From Monocercomonoides exilis (Eukaryota > Preaxostyla > Oxymonadida > Polymastigidae), in the NCBI GenBank assembly GCA_001643675.2, contig LSRY02000031.1:961001-1025000 (forward strand): a stretch of 64,000 nucleotides of DNA, given 5' to 3'. Below are positions 10,331-22,100 of this stretch, piece by piece. Numbering within the stretch: the first letter of the stretch is position 1; each line of letters opens with the position of its first letter. Both the position numbers and the translations under genes were made by a program. The notes beneath the pieces were generated by a model. It was not told where the DNA came from. It searched no databases and was given only the letters and a program-made list of their open reading frames with translations.

Positions 10331-13256
10331 TGTTCGAATAAGTTATTGTTGAATAAAGAAAAATTAATCATTCAAACGGAAATTGAAAGTCGAAGCGATA
10401 ACCATGGGAGATTCAGAATTCAATATTTTTTTTCAGGAAATGAAAAAAAGAAAAACCACCAGTTTTGCTTTTTTGTCTTTCTTCATCTCCTTTTTTTTCT
10501 TTATTATATGTTAAACGAATATTTTCAGAAAGAGTACTGCTGTAATCCGAAGCCAGTGGTGTTTATGGCCTTCTTCAGATTTGAAAGAAAAGATGACATT
10601 GTTGAAGTTGGTGGATGAATTAACGAAAAGTGAACTGAAAGAATGAAACGTGGCATGCGTGGTGGAATCTGTATTGGATAAGAATGGGCAAGCAACGATA
10701 CGGAAAATGAATGGGTTGGAGGAAAGAGAGATGAAAAGATCGTCTTCGTTGAATTCGATGGAATTTGAGATGAAAAACAGAAGCTTTTCTGGTTGGAGTT
10801 CGTGTTCTTCTACATCTTTCTCGTCTATTCGTTAATATTCCATTTCGTATTCTTCGTCATTTAGAACAGGCTTACTGCGGAAGTCTCTTGACATTGGGGC
10901 GATGATGCAGATTCCAAAGTCAGTGACATCATTTCCACTCCTTCTCTTGCATAATCATCATCGTCGTCTCCAACAGTGTCATCGTCTTCATCTTCTTCTA
11001 TAGCCTCCTCCTCTTCTGATCCATCGATCCTCTTCAATGTGGTTCATTTTTATCTCCTATCAGTTCTTACGCTTCGGTCGAAAAGGCAATTATTCATTCA
11101 AATTAAGAGGCACCAGCTGGAGACGATCTTTTCAAAATAGTTCAAAGTGACTCTATCAAGCAAATCTTTCACGCCCACCACACATTGGTCTGCTCCATCA
11201 TCAGCTTCTTTGTTGTTGTTGTTTGGCAAGCATAATGCGAGGCTCCAACCAAAGTCTCCTTCATCTTCCTCTTCCTCTTACTCTTCCTCTTCATCCTATT
11301 CTTCTTCTTCTCTCGCCTTCCTGCGACAGGCCATCTTCTTCGACATCCACTCAGCAGCGGTACCGCTGAAACTCTTGAATCTCTCTTTCTTGCTCTGCTC
11401 TGCTTTTCAGATCATGTTTCAGTTGTAGCCTCGCTCCGCACTCGTCTCATTGCGCATCTCATCCTTCTTGCAAACGAAGTTGCCTCCTTATTTTGAGCTA
11501 TTGAGATAATCCGCTCAGCAGACTCGCTCTATTCTCAGATCTCTGCTTTTGGCACCGAGAATAGCAATAGCAATTTTGATGGCAATAGAAATCCTTATGC
11601 AAGTGATGATAAAAGTTAATCGAGATATTCTGCAAATAGCAGGAAAGGCAACAACAACAACAATGCAAGCAGAGGAGGGGAACATGAGGAGGAATGTGGG
11701 ATGAACAATACAGCTTCTATTCGCAATCTTCTGTTTCTTCTTGGCAAATTAGAGCCATTTTGTTCCAGAGAACAGCAAGATTTTTGTGAGAATTGGACAA
11801 TCACACAGAATAACCAGACATGAGCAACAATGAATTCTCATCGGCAACCGTGTTGTATTAGGTGGTATGTATTTTTTTATTTATTTGTTTTGAATTGAAA
11901 GTGATAAGAATTTTGATGTTTGTCTGCTCATATTCTTTATGATCCTTTCTAATATATAAATACGATCTACCTTTTTAATTTAAAACAATTAACATTCTTT
12001 TTTTAAACTTCTCTTTCTCCAGGAATCTATCCACCCCGGACCTTCTCTCCATAGAACGCACCTTTCTTTCATCTGCTCTCATACTCCACCTCGTCCTCTT
12101 CTTCATCGTTCACTCAATCTGATCTGCAGAAGACAAAGTTTCTGTGTATATCTTTTTGCTCTTGTCATTCTTCGTCCGCCTCTTCAGCCTCGTCTCTATC
12201 GTATTCACTGTTCTGGACCCTCTTCTCAGTGCTTGCGCTCCAACTTTCCCAACTTGCAATTTTTATTAAAATGCTTTTAGTATGATTTATTAAATTATAT
12301 ATGAAATATCATTATAATTATCTTTATTGTCTTTGAATTCTTTCAACAATATGAAAACATTTTGTTTTATTTTTATTTATAATTGTTGTTCTTTTAAATT
12401 TTCTCATTATTTTTTTTAGAAATCAACCTCTTCTCTCTTATGACACTGCCTTCTTTTTCTTCTCATCATCTGTTTTATCTTATTTTCTTTATACTTCATC
12501 ATTATTTTCTTTTTCTTTTTCTTAATCATCTCGCTGACATTTATCTCGCAACTCCCCTCACTTCTCTACTCCAGCATGGCAATCATTATCTTCCTCATCT
12601 TTCTCATTTGAAAGCAGCTTGTGCCCTCGTCTTGATGATTGTGCAACTGATGAAAATTTTTCAATGCATGTCCATATTAAAGCAATCACCACATTGTTCA
12701 ATGCTGAAGAGGAATAGTTCCTGATTATACCTCTAATAACTACATTGCGAAGTTCCTACCAATTGAAATGCTCGAAATGATTTGGTTAATCAAACATGCA
12801 AATGGAGAAAATGAGAGCAGCCAATGCAACTATTGCCAGAGACGATGATATGAAAAGAACTTCAAAAACAAAACCAAAATGTACTGCTATTCATGCAAAG
12901 AGTTCATAACAATCTATGCCTTTTTCATCTTCAACAGGCTCTCTCGTTAAGCTCTCCTCCCCGCTCACAAGAGATGCGTGTTGTGAATAAAATTGATGAG
13001 GAAGATGTGTCTTTTAGACAAAGCTGAATTTGGAGGAAGGATTCTGCTATGGAACCTAAGCATGCTCAACTCTCTTGAAGAATTGAAAAGGTCAGCCAGA
13101 TTGGATAGGGATTATCCGGTTTCTTTCTTTTTTGATATAACAGCGAGAATGTTGGCATCCTGTAGCAGATGTGTGAATAGATGGTGTCTTCATTCGAAGA
13201 AGCGTCACAGTTGTTCATTTCTCCAATAACGATGCTTTAACACTTTGATGAAGCTG

Positions 13257-13321
<65 letters not shown>

Positions 13322-15560
13322 AGAAGAAGAAGAAGAAGAGGAAGAGGAAGAAGAAGAAGAAGAAAGAAGAACTGGAGCAGGAATACAACAGCAGAAGCAA
13401 TTCTGTTAATTTTTCAAATGCATCTTATTCAGGGAAAAATGGAAGACGGAAACAAGATGAATGTTAGAAGAGAAGGAAAAGAGAAAAAGAAAAAGAAATA
13501 GAAAGGAGTCAAGAAGTCAAAGCACCTGGTTTCGGTAAAGAATATACTTAAAATGAAAAATAATGTGATCGTGATGCAAAGCAAGCGGCTGTTCGTGTGG
13601 CGCTCCATCATCTTCTCCGTCCGTTGTGACATATTCGACTAAACATGCATCGACTTCATCGTCAAAAGCACCATCTTCTGCAAACTCATCACAATTGATA
13701 CCAGCTGTGTGGCAAATGTGTGGAAGGTGGTGGCAGGGTTGATGGCTTTAAACTTTACTTTTCAGCTCTTCAACTCTCACTCTGTACTTATCTGGAATAG
13801 AGTGAGAGACAGCTTGTCTGTTACAACTGCGGAAGTGGAGAGTTATATCAAACAACAACGATGGGATCAACTTTGAAAATGCATACGCCCCATCTCACCC
13901 ACTGACAGGCGATTGTGATATGGTGAATGCGATCATCCCTTCAAACTTGCGGCTCGTTTTCACAGTCGGTTGGAGGAGCCACGAACACTGTGTTGAAAAG
14001 CCTCAGCTGCCTCTAGAGTCGAATATCCACCTTTCGTTTAACTCAGCGAAAAAGTCTATGCAGCCCAACGTCCTCATTTTTGATTCAACGTTTGCATTTC
14101 AAAGCTCGAAGGAGGAAGTGGAAAGGGAGTAGAGACAGTATACGCTGCACCTGACGGAAACAAAGAATGAGAAAGAGCAGAATGGCTTCTTCTCTTTCGA
14201 GGTTGTGCGTTATACAGCTGGTTATTCACAGCTTGTTATTCCCTCTTTTTCTACCAAACCGTCTCAGTTATCGATAAATGTGTGCTCGTCCACCAAAGTC
14301 CCAAAGCACATATTCTTATGTCCAATCACAAATGGAATGTAAAAAAGAGATGTGACAATTGAATCGAAAAGCTTTACACCTCTTTTTGAAACAGCATCTG
14401 CTGAAGGATTAGTTGTGTTGCAGCACTTAGGCAACAGCTTTGTTAAAAACAGCTTTTGATCTCTTGTTAACATCTGAGGAAGCATATGAATAAGAAGACG
14501 ATGGAGGAGAGGAGAAAATGAGAAAGAATGAAATTTAATAGACAGCAATGAAGATGCTTGCATAATTGGAGGTAGCTGAACAGGAAATTGAGGAACAACA
14601 GTAGATGAGGAAAGCAGAAGACAGCAACAATGAACACGACACAGCCTATGCATTGTTTTCTGGGAAAGTGCAATAGCTTCTTCTTTCTGAAGAGAACGAG
14701 ACGGACAAAAAAGGAGAGAAGGACAATGATGAACCAAATAGATTTAATTTGCTTGATTTACAGAATTTAACGAAATTCCTCCCTTCGACTCATGCATCAT
14801 TTTACACAGTAGCTGGCTCACTTCTTCAAACAGACAAAACTGCTCTTTCATACAAATTTCGGAGTGAATAAGGATTCATCTTCTTTATATTCTGCGCTTC
14901 CGTCAACAATACAGCCACACGACTCATTTTTTCATCTTCCCAGCCTTCAAAATAAGCACAGAACACACAATACACATTGACACATCCTATTTTGCAGCTG
15001 AAGAAGAGAGCACGATGCATCACGAACTTTATCAACCGATCTTTGCGTATCTATCGAGACGTGCACTTCACGTTCGTTGCAGATGGCAATATCCGCTTTT
15101 GTAATGCTCTTCAGTCTCAGCTGCTGATTGACATTTGTTCTCGACCGAAGAAAGGAGAAGGGATTATTTCTTTGTTCGAGATTCCTGTCTAGGAATTAGA
15201 CAGAAAGGCAATTTGACTAAAGAGGAAATTTTTTCTAATGGCATTGTTATCGTGTTCAAGTTGATAACTTCTGCTTCTCATCAAAAAAGCCGTAAGCTTA
15301 AATCGAAATTCTGTGCCTTGGATTATCCCAGAATTCTTCATTTTTCTTGTTCGTTCAAATTTGCCTTTCGTGTTCGCAAATGATTCATCGTATTGAAAAG
15401 CCCTTCCTGTACCTCTTCTGCTCATTCTGCATCCGCTTCTTCTGGTTGCCTGTTCTTCAAAAGGCGATATGATGTTGTTTGAAGAATTTGAGCTTCTTAA
15501 CAGCAACTCTTCTTTGTACCAGGCACTTCAGCAATCCTGCTCTCTTTTAATCTCTTTTCC
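10331..15560 (+). pseudogene. GC-richer island of decayed coding sequence
   Basis: Many short plus-strand pieces read like conserved protein but change frame repeatedly. Examples are 'IRNLLFLLGKLEPFC' with 'REQQDFCENWTI' near 11715-11800; 'SVTTAEVESYIKQQRWDQ' near 13820-13870; 'DCDMVNAIIPSNLRLVFTVG' near 13915-13965; 'FFSFEVVRYTAGYSQLVIPS' near 14190-14245; 'SKSFTPLFETASAEGLVVLQ' near 14370; and 'CITNFINRSLRIYRDVHFTF' near 15015. The beta-strand rhythm is faintly like the ASH/HYDIN-type immunoglobulin-like domains of ciliary proteins, but this is only an impression. It may be a large multi-exon gene with unassigned splice sites or, more probably, a pseudogene. A 63-bp A tract and GAA repeats lie inside it. 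Minus-strand open frames here are Leu/Ser-rich shadows. Confidence 0.35.
13257..13372. repeat. 63-bp poly-A tract followed by GAA/AGA microsatellite
   Basis: Sixty-three consecutive A (13257-13319) run straight into about 50 bp of GAA/GAG units. The adjoining poly-Phe minus-strand open frame is not a gene. The length suggests replication slippage, or a retroposed 3' end, although no retroposed gene is recognised to its left. Confidence 0.9.
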
Positions 15561-16019
15561 TTTCCTTTTTCTGACTCTTCTCTTTTATCTGCCTTTCTTG
15601 CTCTCAGTTTGGGGGAATTGCTGTAACTATCATATCTGTCAATTACTGCAACATCTTCTCTTTAAACGAATGCTTATCCAGCATTATATCTTCTTCTTCT
15701 CTTTCATTGTTATCCTTCTCTATTTCTTCTGAAGTGAATAATATGAAGCAGCAGAAGATATGTGAGAAGGGAATAGTGCAGCAAATGATTAATTTCAACT
15801 GGAGCTTAAGCTGGAACTGGAGGATCAACGTGACTGAAGTAAATCTTAAGAAAAGTTCGAAAAGACTGGATTGTTACGGATGGAGAAGAAAAGGAAAAAT
15901 AAAGAGTAAGTTTTTGTACTCAAAAAAGATATTTATTTTTTCTCTTACAACAGCATCATTGACAGATACAAGCTTTCTTTATTGTTTTATCACACTTTTT
16001 TGAAACCATAAGCAAAAAT

Positions 16020-18221
16020 ATGGAAAACGAAATCTATTGCCATCCATATTACACTCGTCCACGCGCTACAAAAAGCCGTCATGCAAAAGAAATTTTTGAA
16101 AAAATACGAGATTTATCCTGCGATGATCATGAAGGGTGCTTAATGCACTTCCTTTACCATTCCAAATTGGGAAAGCCCTTCCGCGAAGCTGTTGAAGCTG
16201 TTTCGTTAAGTTTTGTTTTTTTATTGTTTTTTTTTCATTTCTATGATTAAATATTTGATGAAACAATTTTATTTATATATTTTTTTCCATATTGAAAGAG
16301 AAAACTGCAAAGATTTTAAACAATCTTGCGGATCTTTATAAAACGCCCGGGAATTCGGATCGCGTTTCAATTCTTTCTTGTGCTTCTTCCGTTTGTTCAA
16401 TGGCAGAGTTGAATGAAAACGGTTTTTCTCTTTCCCGAGGGGAATATTACTATTCCCGGGAAAAGAGAAAAGAAGCCAAGATTCTCGGAAAAAACTTAAA
16501 AGACGAAAACAGCTCCAACAATGCAGGTTATTATAATTATTAAATTTATTGTTATATATAATGTTTTAATAAATCTCCTGTTTTCTATTAATTTTCATAC
16601 ATTAACAACAACAGATCGAAAAATTGACGTGGAAAATTGGCTGATGAGCCATAGCTCATACAGCTGCCTCAACGAACGAAGACGAAATAAAAGTGTGTCT
16701 TGTTTTTGATATTTAATTTTTAATGTTCAATTTTTATTTTTGAATATTAAAAAAACAGAAAAAAAGATTAATAAAGAAAAAAATGAAGAAAAGATGAAAA
16801 TTGATGATAGAAAATATCAAAAAGAAAAAAAATATAAGATTAGTGATAATAACAAATCGAAAAAAATAACTTCTTCTCAAACTTCTTCTCAAACTTCTTC
16901 TCAAACTTCTTCTCAAACTTCTTCGCCATCATTTGAAATAATAGATAATGAAGAAAACAATAAAGAAAAGGTGCTTGAAAATGAAAAAGTCAATAAAAAG
17001 AAATTGAAATATTCATCATGTTTTTTAAGAAATGAGAAAAGGATTATTGAAAATACAAAAAAGAATTTATTTTTTGAAATGAAGAATGAAATAGATATTA
17101 AAATGGCATATTCAACTTTTTGTAAAAAAACAAAAAATTTTAAAAAAGCAAAAAGGAGGACTGATTTGTGTGATGTGTGCGAGAGAGGAAATTATTTGGA
17201 GAAGAAAGAAATAGAATTGAAAAAGAAAAACTTGTCTTTGAGTTTTGAAGAAAAAGAAGAAAAGGAATTAATTGAAAAACATAAAAAAATGGCTCAATGC
17301 CAGAGAAATTTTTTTTATTTATCAAGAAATAGCATGAAAAAAAATGAAGTTTCAATAATTATGGACTTCAAAGAAAACTGGGCATTGCCCATAATGATGA
17401 AAGAAACTGGTCGTAGCTTTTACGACAAAAAGCAAATTACTCAATTGTGTTTTATTGTTTTTAAAGTTAATAAATTAAACATTTTGGAAAAACATTGTTT
17501 TAATTTTTTTTCAGAAATTTTATCTCATGATTTTTGTTTTGTTTGTGAATGCATAACTCAATTATTAAAATTTGATTTATTTGAAAATGTTAATTTTTTT
17601 CACTTTTTTTGTGATAATGGACCTCATTTTAGAAACTCTAATATCCTTCATTTTTTGTTTTCAAATTCTTCTCCTTTATTTTATAATAAAAAATGTTCTT
17701 TATCTTTTTTTGCTGAGCATCATGGAAAAAATGATTGCGACAGCGAATTTGGTCATTTGACTAATTTATTAAATAATAATTTAAATAATACTGTTTTAAA
17801 TACTTTAGATGATTTAATTTCTTTTTTTAATTCTAATTATAATCACAATAAATTTTTAAATAATAATTCCAATTTTTCTCTCTCCAATTTTTCTTCTTTT
17901 AATAATGATTTTTTTCAAAATTTAGAAATTAATAACGACTCGGCTGGAATGGAATTGGAAACTTTGCAAATGAATAAAGAGAGCGAAAATAATTTTAATA
18001 CAAAACATTACTTTTTAAAGTGTGATGTTTTCTTAACAAATTTTTTTAATAAAATTTTTTCATCATATTTTTTTTTCAGACACGAAACATTATCAGAAAC
18101 AAATTGGGGCCAGCTGGTAATATTAGGTATGAAAAAATATTTATATTTTGAAAAAAAAGAAAGAGAATTATTTGCTTCACCAATAAGCTCAGAAAATTTT
18201 GAATATATAAAAAAAATATAA
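16020..18221 (+). CDS. Sola-like DDE transposase, four exons, nearly intact
   Basis: The exons are proposed as 16020-16199, 16301-16526, 16615-16692 and 16759-18221, giving about 648 residues; introns 2 (88 bp) and 3 (66 bp) keep phase exactly, and the first boundary is less sure. Order of parts: an N-terminal helical region with 'ELNENGFSLSRGEYYYSREK', then NWLMSHSSYSC; a Lys-rich linker with a TSSQ repeat; a short Cys motif DLCDVC near 17165; first Asp in IIMDFKENWALP near 17355; HDFCFVCEC near 17525; second Asp in FFCDNGPHFRN near 17605; and the motif HHGKNDCDSEFGHL near 17720 with candidate third acidic residues. The plan DFKEN / DxGxHFxN / HGKxxCD recalls transposases classed as Sola-like; I cannot run a comparison. 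Three broken relatives lie at 45988, 54140 and 58220. The frame continues past the TAA at 18219-18221 to 18671. No terminal repeats were found around it. Confidence 0.7.
16869..16924 (+). repeat. 12-bp tandem repeat coding TSSQ, about 4.7 units
   Basis: Units of ACTTCTTCTCAA repeat four times and then partly, within the linker of the transposase. Because the unit is a multiple of three, unit gain or loss keeps the frame open. Confidence 0.9.
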
Positions 18222-18671
18222 TTCTCTGAAAAATTAATAAAAAATGAAAAAATTAGAAAAACATTCGAAAGAAAAAATGAAAAAGACAAAGAAACAGAAG
18301 GAAATAATAAAGTTGGAAAAACAGTGAAAAAAATTATAAAAGAAAGATTATTTATGATCGATTCTGTATTTTTTAACAGATCTGAGAATTTTTCTTCTTT
18401 ATCAAAAAATGATTTTTTATATAGCGGAACAGCAGATATGGAGCGACAAAAAGAAGGTATGAAAGGTATGTCAGAAAAAGTTAATTTTCCAATTTTTAAT
18501 AATTCAAATAATTCTCAAAATAACAATTCATTTTTATTTCCCTTTTTTAATTCCAATTCTGATTTTTCTAATTCTTTTTTAAATGAAGAAAGTGGCTCAG
18601 GTATGTCATTTAATTCTAATAATTCATTAAATATTGATATTAATAACAACAGCATGGAAATTGATTTTTAA
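18222..18671 (+). other. in-frame extension after the transposase stop
   Basis: After the single TAA the same frame stays open for 149 more codons: first Lys/Glu-rich, then Asn/Ser-rich, ending in 'INNNSMEIDF' before a TAA. Either the TAA is a recent nonsense change in a longer transposase (about 797 residues) or the extension is chance openness in AT-rich sequence. The persisting composition favours the former. Confidence 0.4.
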
Positions 18672-18674
18672 AAA

Positions 18675-19140
18675 TCTTAAAACAAAAAATACAAAGAAAT
18701 TTTTTTTTATTCTTGCTTATCTAATGATAACAAATTAAATTTGTTTGAAGACGTGACTGAATCCTTCCTGTTTTTGTTTTATTTATTAGTAAAATAAAGA
18801 CTTGCAGGCTTTGGATCCAGATTCAGTCTCCCAGGAGAATAAAAAATAATTTCTCAATATTTTACGAAAAAATAATAAATTTTTAATATTTTTTTTTTTT
18901 TTGTTTTTATTCATTTATTTTTATTTTATCTATTTACTATTTTCTATTTTTTCACCCACTATCCTCTCATTCTTGTTTTATTTTATTTTAATATTTTTCC
19001 TTTGATATAATGTTTTCCTTCATTATTACAGGCATAGGATTATGGGTGGAACAAAAGTCCAAAGGTGAAATATTTCGTCCCAAATATGGTTGTGGAAAAA
19101 AGAAACTTAAGGTTTAGATCAATATAAAAATCTTTGAAAA
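18675..19140. other. spacer between transposase and S41 gene
   Basis: T-rich and A-rich low-complexity sequence with no coding signal. The part just before 19148 presumably holds the promoter of the S41 gene, but no specific element is recognised. Confidence 0.5.
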
Positions 19141-19147
19141 ATTGAAA

Positions 19148-22100
19148 ATGTATTTATTTGCAATTACGTTGCTTTTCTCAATATTTGGAGAAGAAGATGA
19201 TTGCACATTCAAAAAAAAAGAGCTTTACCGAATTGATCGCGTTGTTAAATGCCTTCAACATTTGCCAGTTTAACTTTTTTAAAATCTTTTTGTATTGTAT
19301 TGAAATTTTTATGTGATTATTTATTTTATTTGAAGTATGAAAAAGGAAAAGGAGAAACAGCGGATACAATGAAGACTGTGCGAAGTTACATCGACTGCTA
19401 TGCTTATAGGGATATCATGATCAATCCTCCTTCTCCATTTGCTGGATACGACATTCTTGCAGAATTAAAAAGAATTGAAAACACAGATTATGCAAATGGG
19501 CTGGATTTTCACCTTGCAATCGCAAACGCCTTTAATCGGCTTGAAGATGCACATGCAAATTATATTTTCCCTTGCTCGAGTTTATTTGCATATATTTTCC
19601 CTTTCAAATTTGTTTTTGAAGTTCCTAACCCTACGAAGCCAGCAGAAATTGTAGTCAAAATTGCAGAATCTCTTGTCAACGGAGCAACTAAGAAATTTAT
19701 TGATGAAGGCGGAATTAATATTACTGGAAAAGAAGTTGTTAAGTTAAATCTTCCTGATTTGGATGACTCTGTAAATTTGAAGCCCGAAGAAGCAATTGCT
19801 AAATGGGCAGATAAATTTGTTAAATCTTCTCGAACCCCTGCTGCCAAATTGGCATATGCATTGACTCAAGATGAATTCGTTGTAAGAGGTCTATCATCTT
19901 ATCCTATTCCAGAAGGAGAAATAGGAATAACCATAAAAACAGATAATGGGGAACAGACGGTTAATGTTCCGTTTTATGGATTATCAAATGCAGATATTAC
20001 AGATGTTAATGACATGCTTTCTACAAAATGTCCATCTCAAGAAAGGATACAAAGCAACAATATGACTGAGCAAACAAATGGTGAGCAATCACTTTTTGAG
20101 ATCGAAGAAAAACACTTCCAGTCAGTGATGAATGCGCATAAGGACGATCCACTATTCCAACAAATCTTTGAAAATATTTGGAAATCGCAAGAGTTGAGAA
20201 AAGTGTTCAGTAAGAATTCAAAAATTTTTCGGTCAAGTGAAAAATTGCTACTACCGTTTGAGAAAGAAATGCGTAGAAAAGTGGAGAAGATAATATCTGA
20301 GCAATTTGCTCTTTCAGACAAGAGAAAGAGCTGCAGACGAAATCTTTCATTCAAAGAGAGAGTGAGTGAAAAGATCAGAAAATTGAAAACTAATTCAAAC
20401 AACGATCAAAAAATACCCGTCAATTATACCTCCAATGAAGAAAAGCCTCAACTGAAAATACTAAAAAATACTTCACATGTTATTGCTGGAGTAATTGATG
20501 CATACAAAGTTGGCTATCTTTTCGTTGGAACTTTTGAACTTGTTACAACTGAAGAAATAGTTGAGTGGTTAAGTGGCATCATTAATGGAATTACATACAT
20601 AAAAGATCACGCGTATAAGCTTGTTGTTGATTTGCGCACAAATGGAGGAGGGCTTTTTACATTTTCTGATTGGCTATTTAAATTTTTGTTCCCAGAAGAA
20701 TATCCAATCTTTCCCACTAACACAGTTGTTGCTTCAGAATATTCAAAAAGGCATTTAAAATTGATTTCGCAGTCTCCTTTTAATTTCATAACCGAACCAA
20801 TGACACAGGAGTTGATAAATGATGTGTGGGAAAAACCAAAGAAAACAGTTCCCGTGATAGACGAAGATGGACAAGAGCGATCACAAGACTGGGTTTACAG
20901 ATTTGTGGAAGATTATGAACGAGCGCTCCAAAGTATTTTACAAGACGTACCCTTATCATACAGAAATGTGAGGATGTTTGCCCCAAGCGATATTATGTTT
21001 TTGACTGATGGTACATGCGGATCTGCTTGCGGTCGGCTTTTAAAGCATGTGAAAGAGAAGAAGCTGGGAAAAGTTGTGGGGCTTGGAGGTGTTTTGTCAG
21101 GAAGTTCAATTCCATTTGATATAGCTTCGTTTGCTGGAAGCAGTGTGATTGACACTAATGTTGTTGAAAGAAATCGTCCACAAAGCAGAGCGATGAATGA
21201 GAATACGCAGTTTCAAAACGTGACAAATGAAAATGTGTTTCCTTATCCTGGAAAAGTGCCCCGTCTTTCAACAAACATCAGAATATCACTTATTGCAGCA
21301 TACAGCCATGACTGGAATACTCCCGATGAGCTTCTTGAATTCAAAATAATCGAGCCAGATGAAATATTTCCGATTTATGCAGATCTGATAAACGGCTTCA
21401 ATCCTGAAGGTATTGTTAAAACGGTCGCACAAGTTAAGTCCTCATTTGACAAGTGCTATGACTGGGAGGTTAAAGATAACTACGCCTGTTCAATTCCAAG
21501 TGGCAACGAGCATGCTGTATTTGGGAACCCATGCGCTTCAGGATCATTTAACGAGAACCAATGTAAGCTCTCTCGTTGTGAACGTGGATATTACTTGAAC
21601 AAAGAAGGCAAGTGCAAGAAGCGTCCGTATATGGGACCCAGTGAATATCATGTGGATGATACTATTTGTAAGTTTCCTCAAATGGAGCCTGGGCGTGCAG
21701 ACCGTTTTATTGATTGTCTAAAGCAGCTTCCATATGACAAAAATGAAGCAGCGAAGACATTGAAGTCAATTCGAGGATATTTGGATATGTATGCTTATAG
21801 AGATATAATGGCTAATCCTCCTGCTCCATTCAAGAGCGATAAATTTGACATTCTGACAGAGCTGGACCGCATAGAAAAGACGGAATACACATCTGGACTG
21901 GACTTCCACAATGCAATTGGGCTGGCATTTTCAAAGATGAAAGATTCCGTTTCGATTTATCAATTCCCATGCTCTCAACCGTTTGCATTTGCTTTGCCTT
22001 ATAATTTCAAATTTGAAGTTCCAGATCCATCAAAGCCGGACGAGATTATTGTGAAATTGGTGGAATTGTTGCCTTTGGTAACTCAGGTTTATGAAAAGGA

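Noticed and set aside
13215..13400. Poly-Phe minus-strand open frame
   Set aside because: Produced entirely by the 63-bp A tract and adjoining GAA repeats.
19249..19335. Start of the long S41 open frame at 19249
   Set aside because: These codons are intron sequence; the true N-terminus with signal peptide is in the exon at 19148-19267, supported by the internal repeat.
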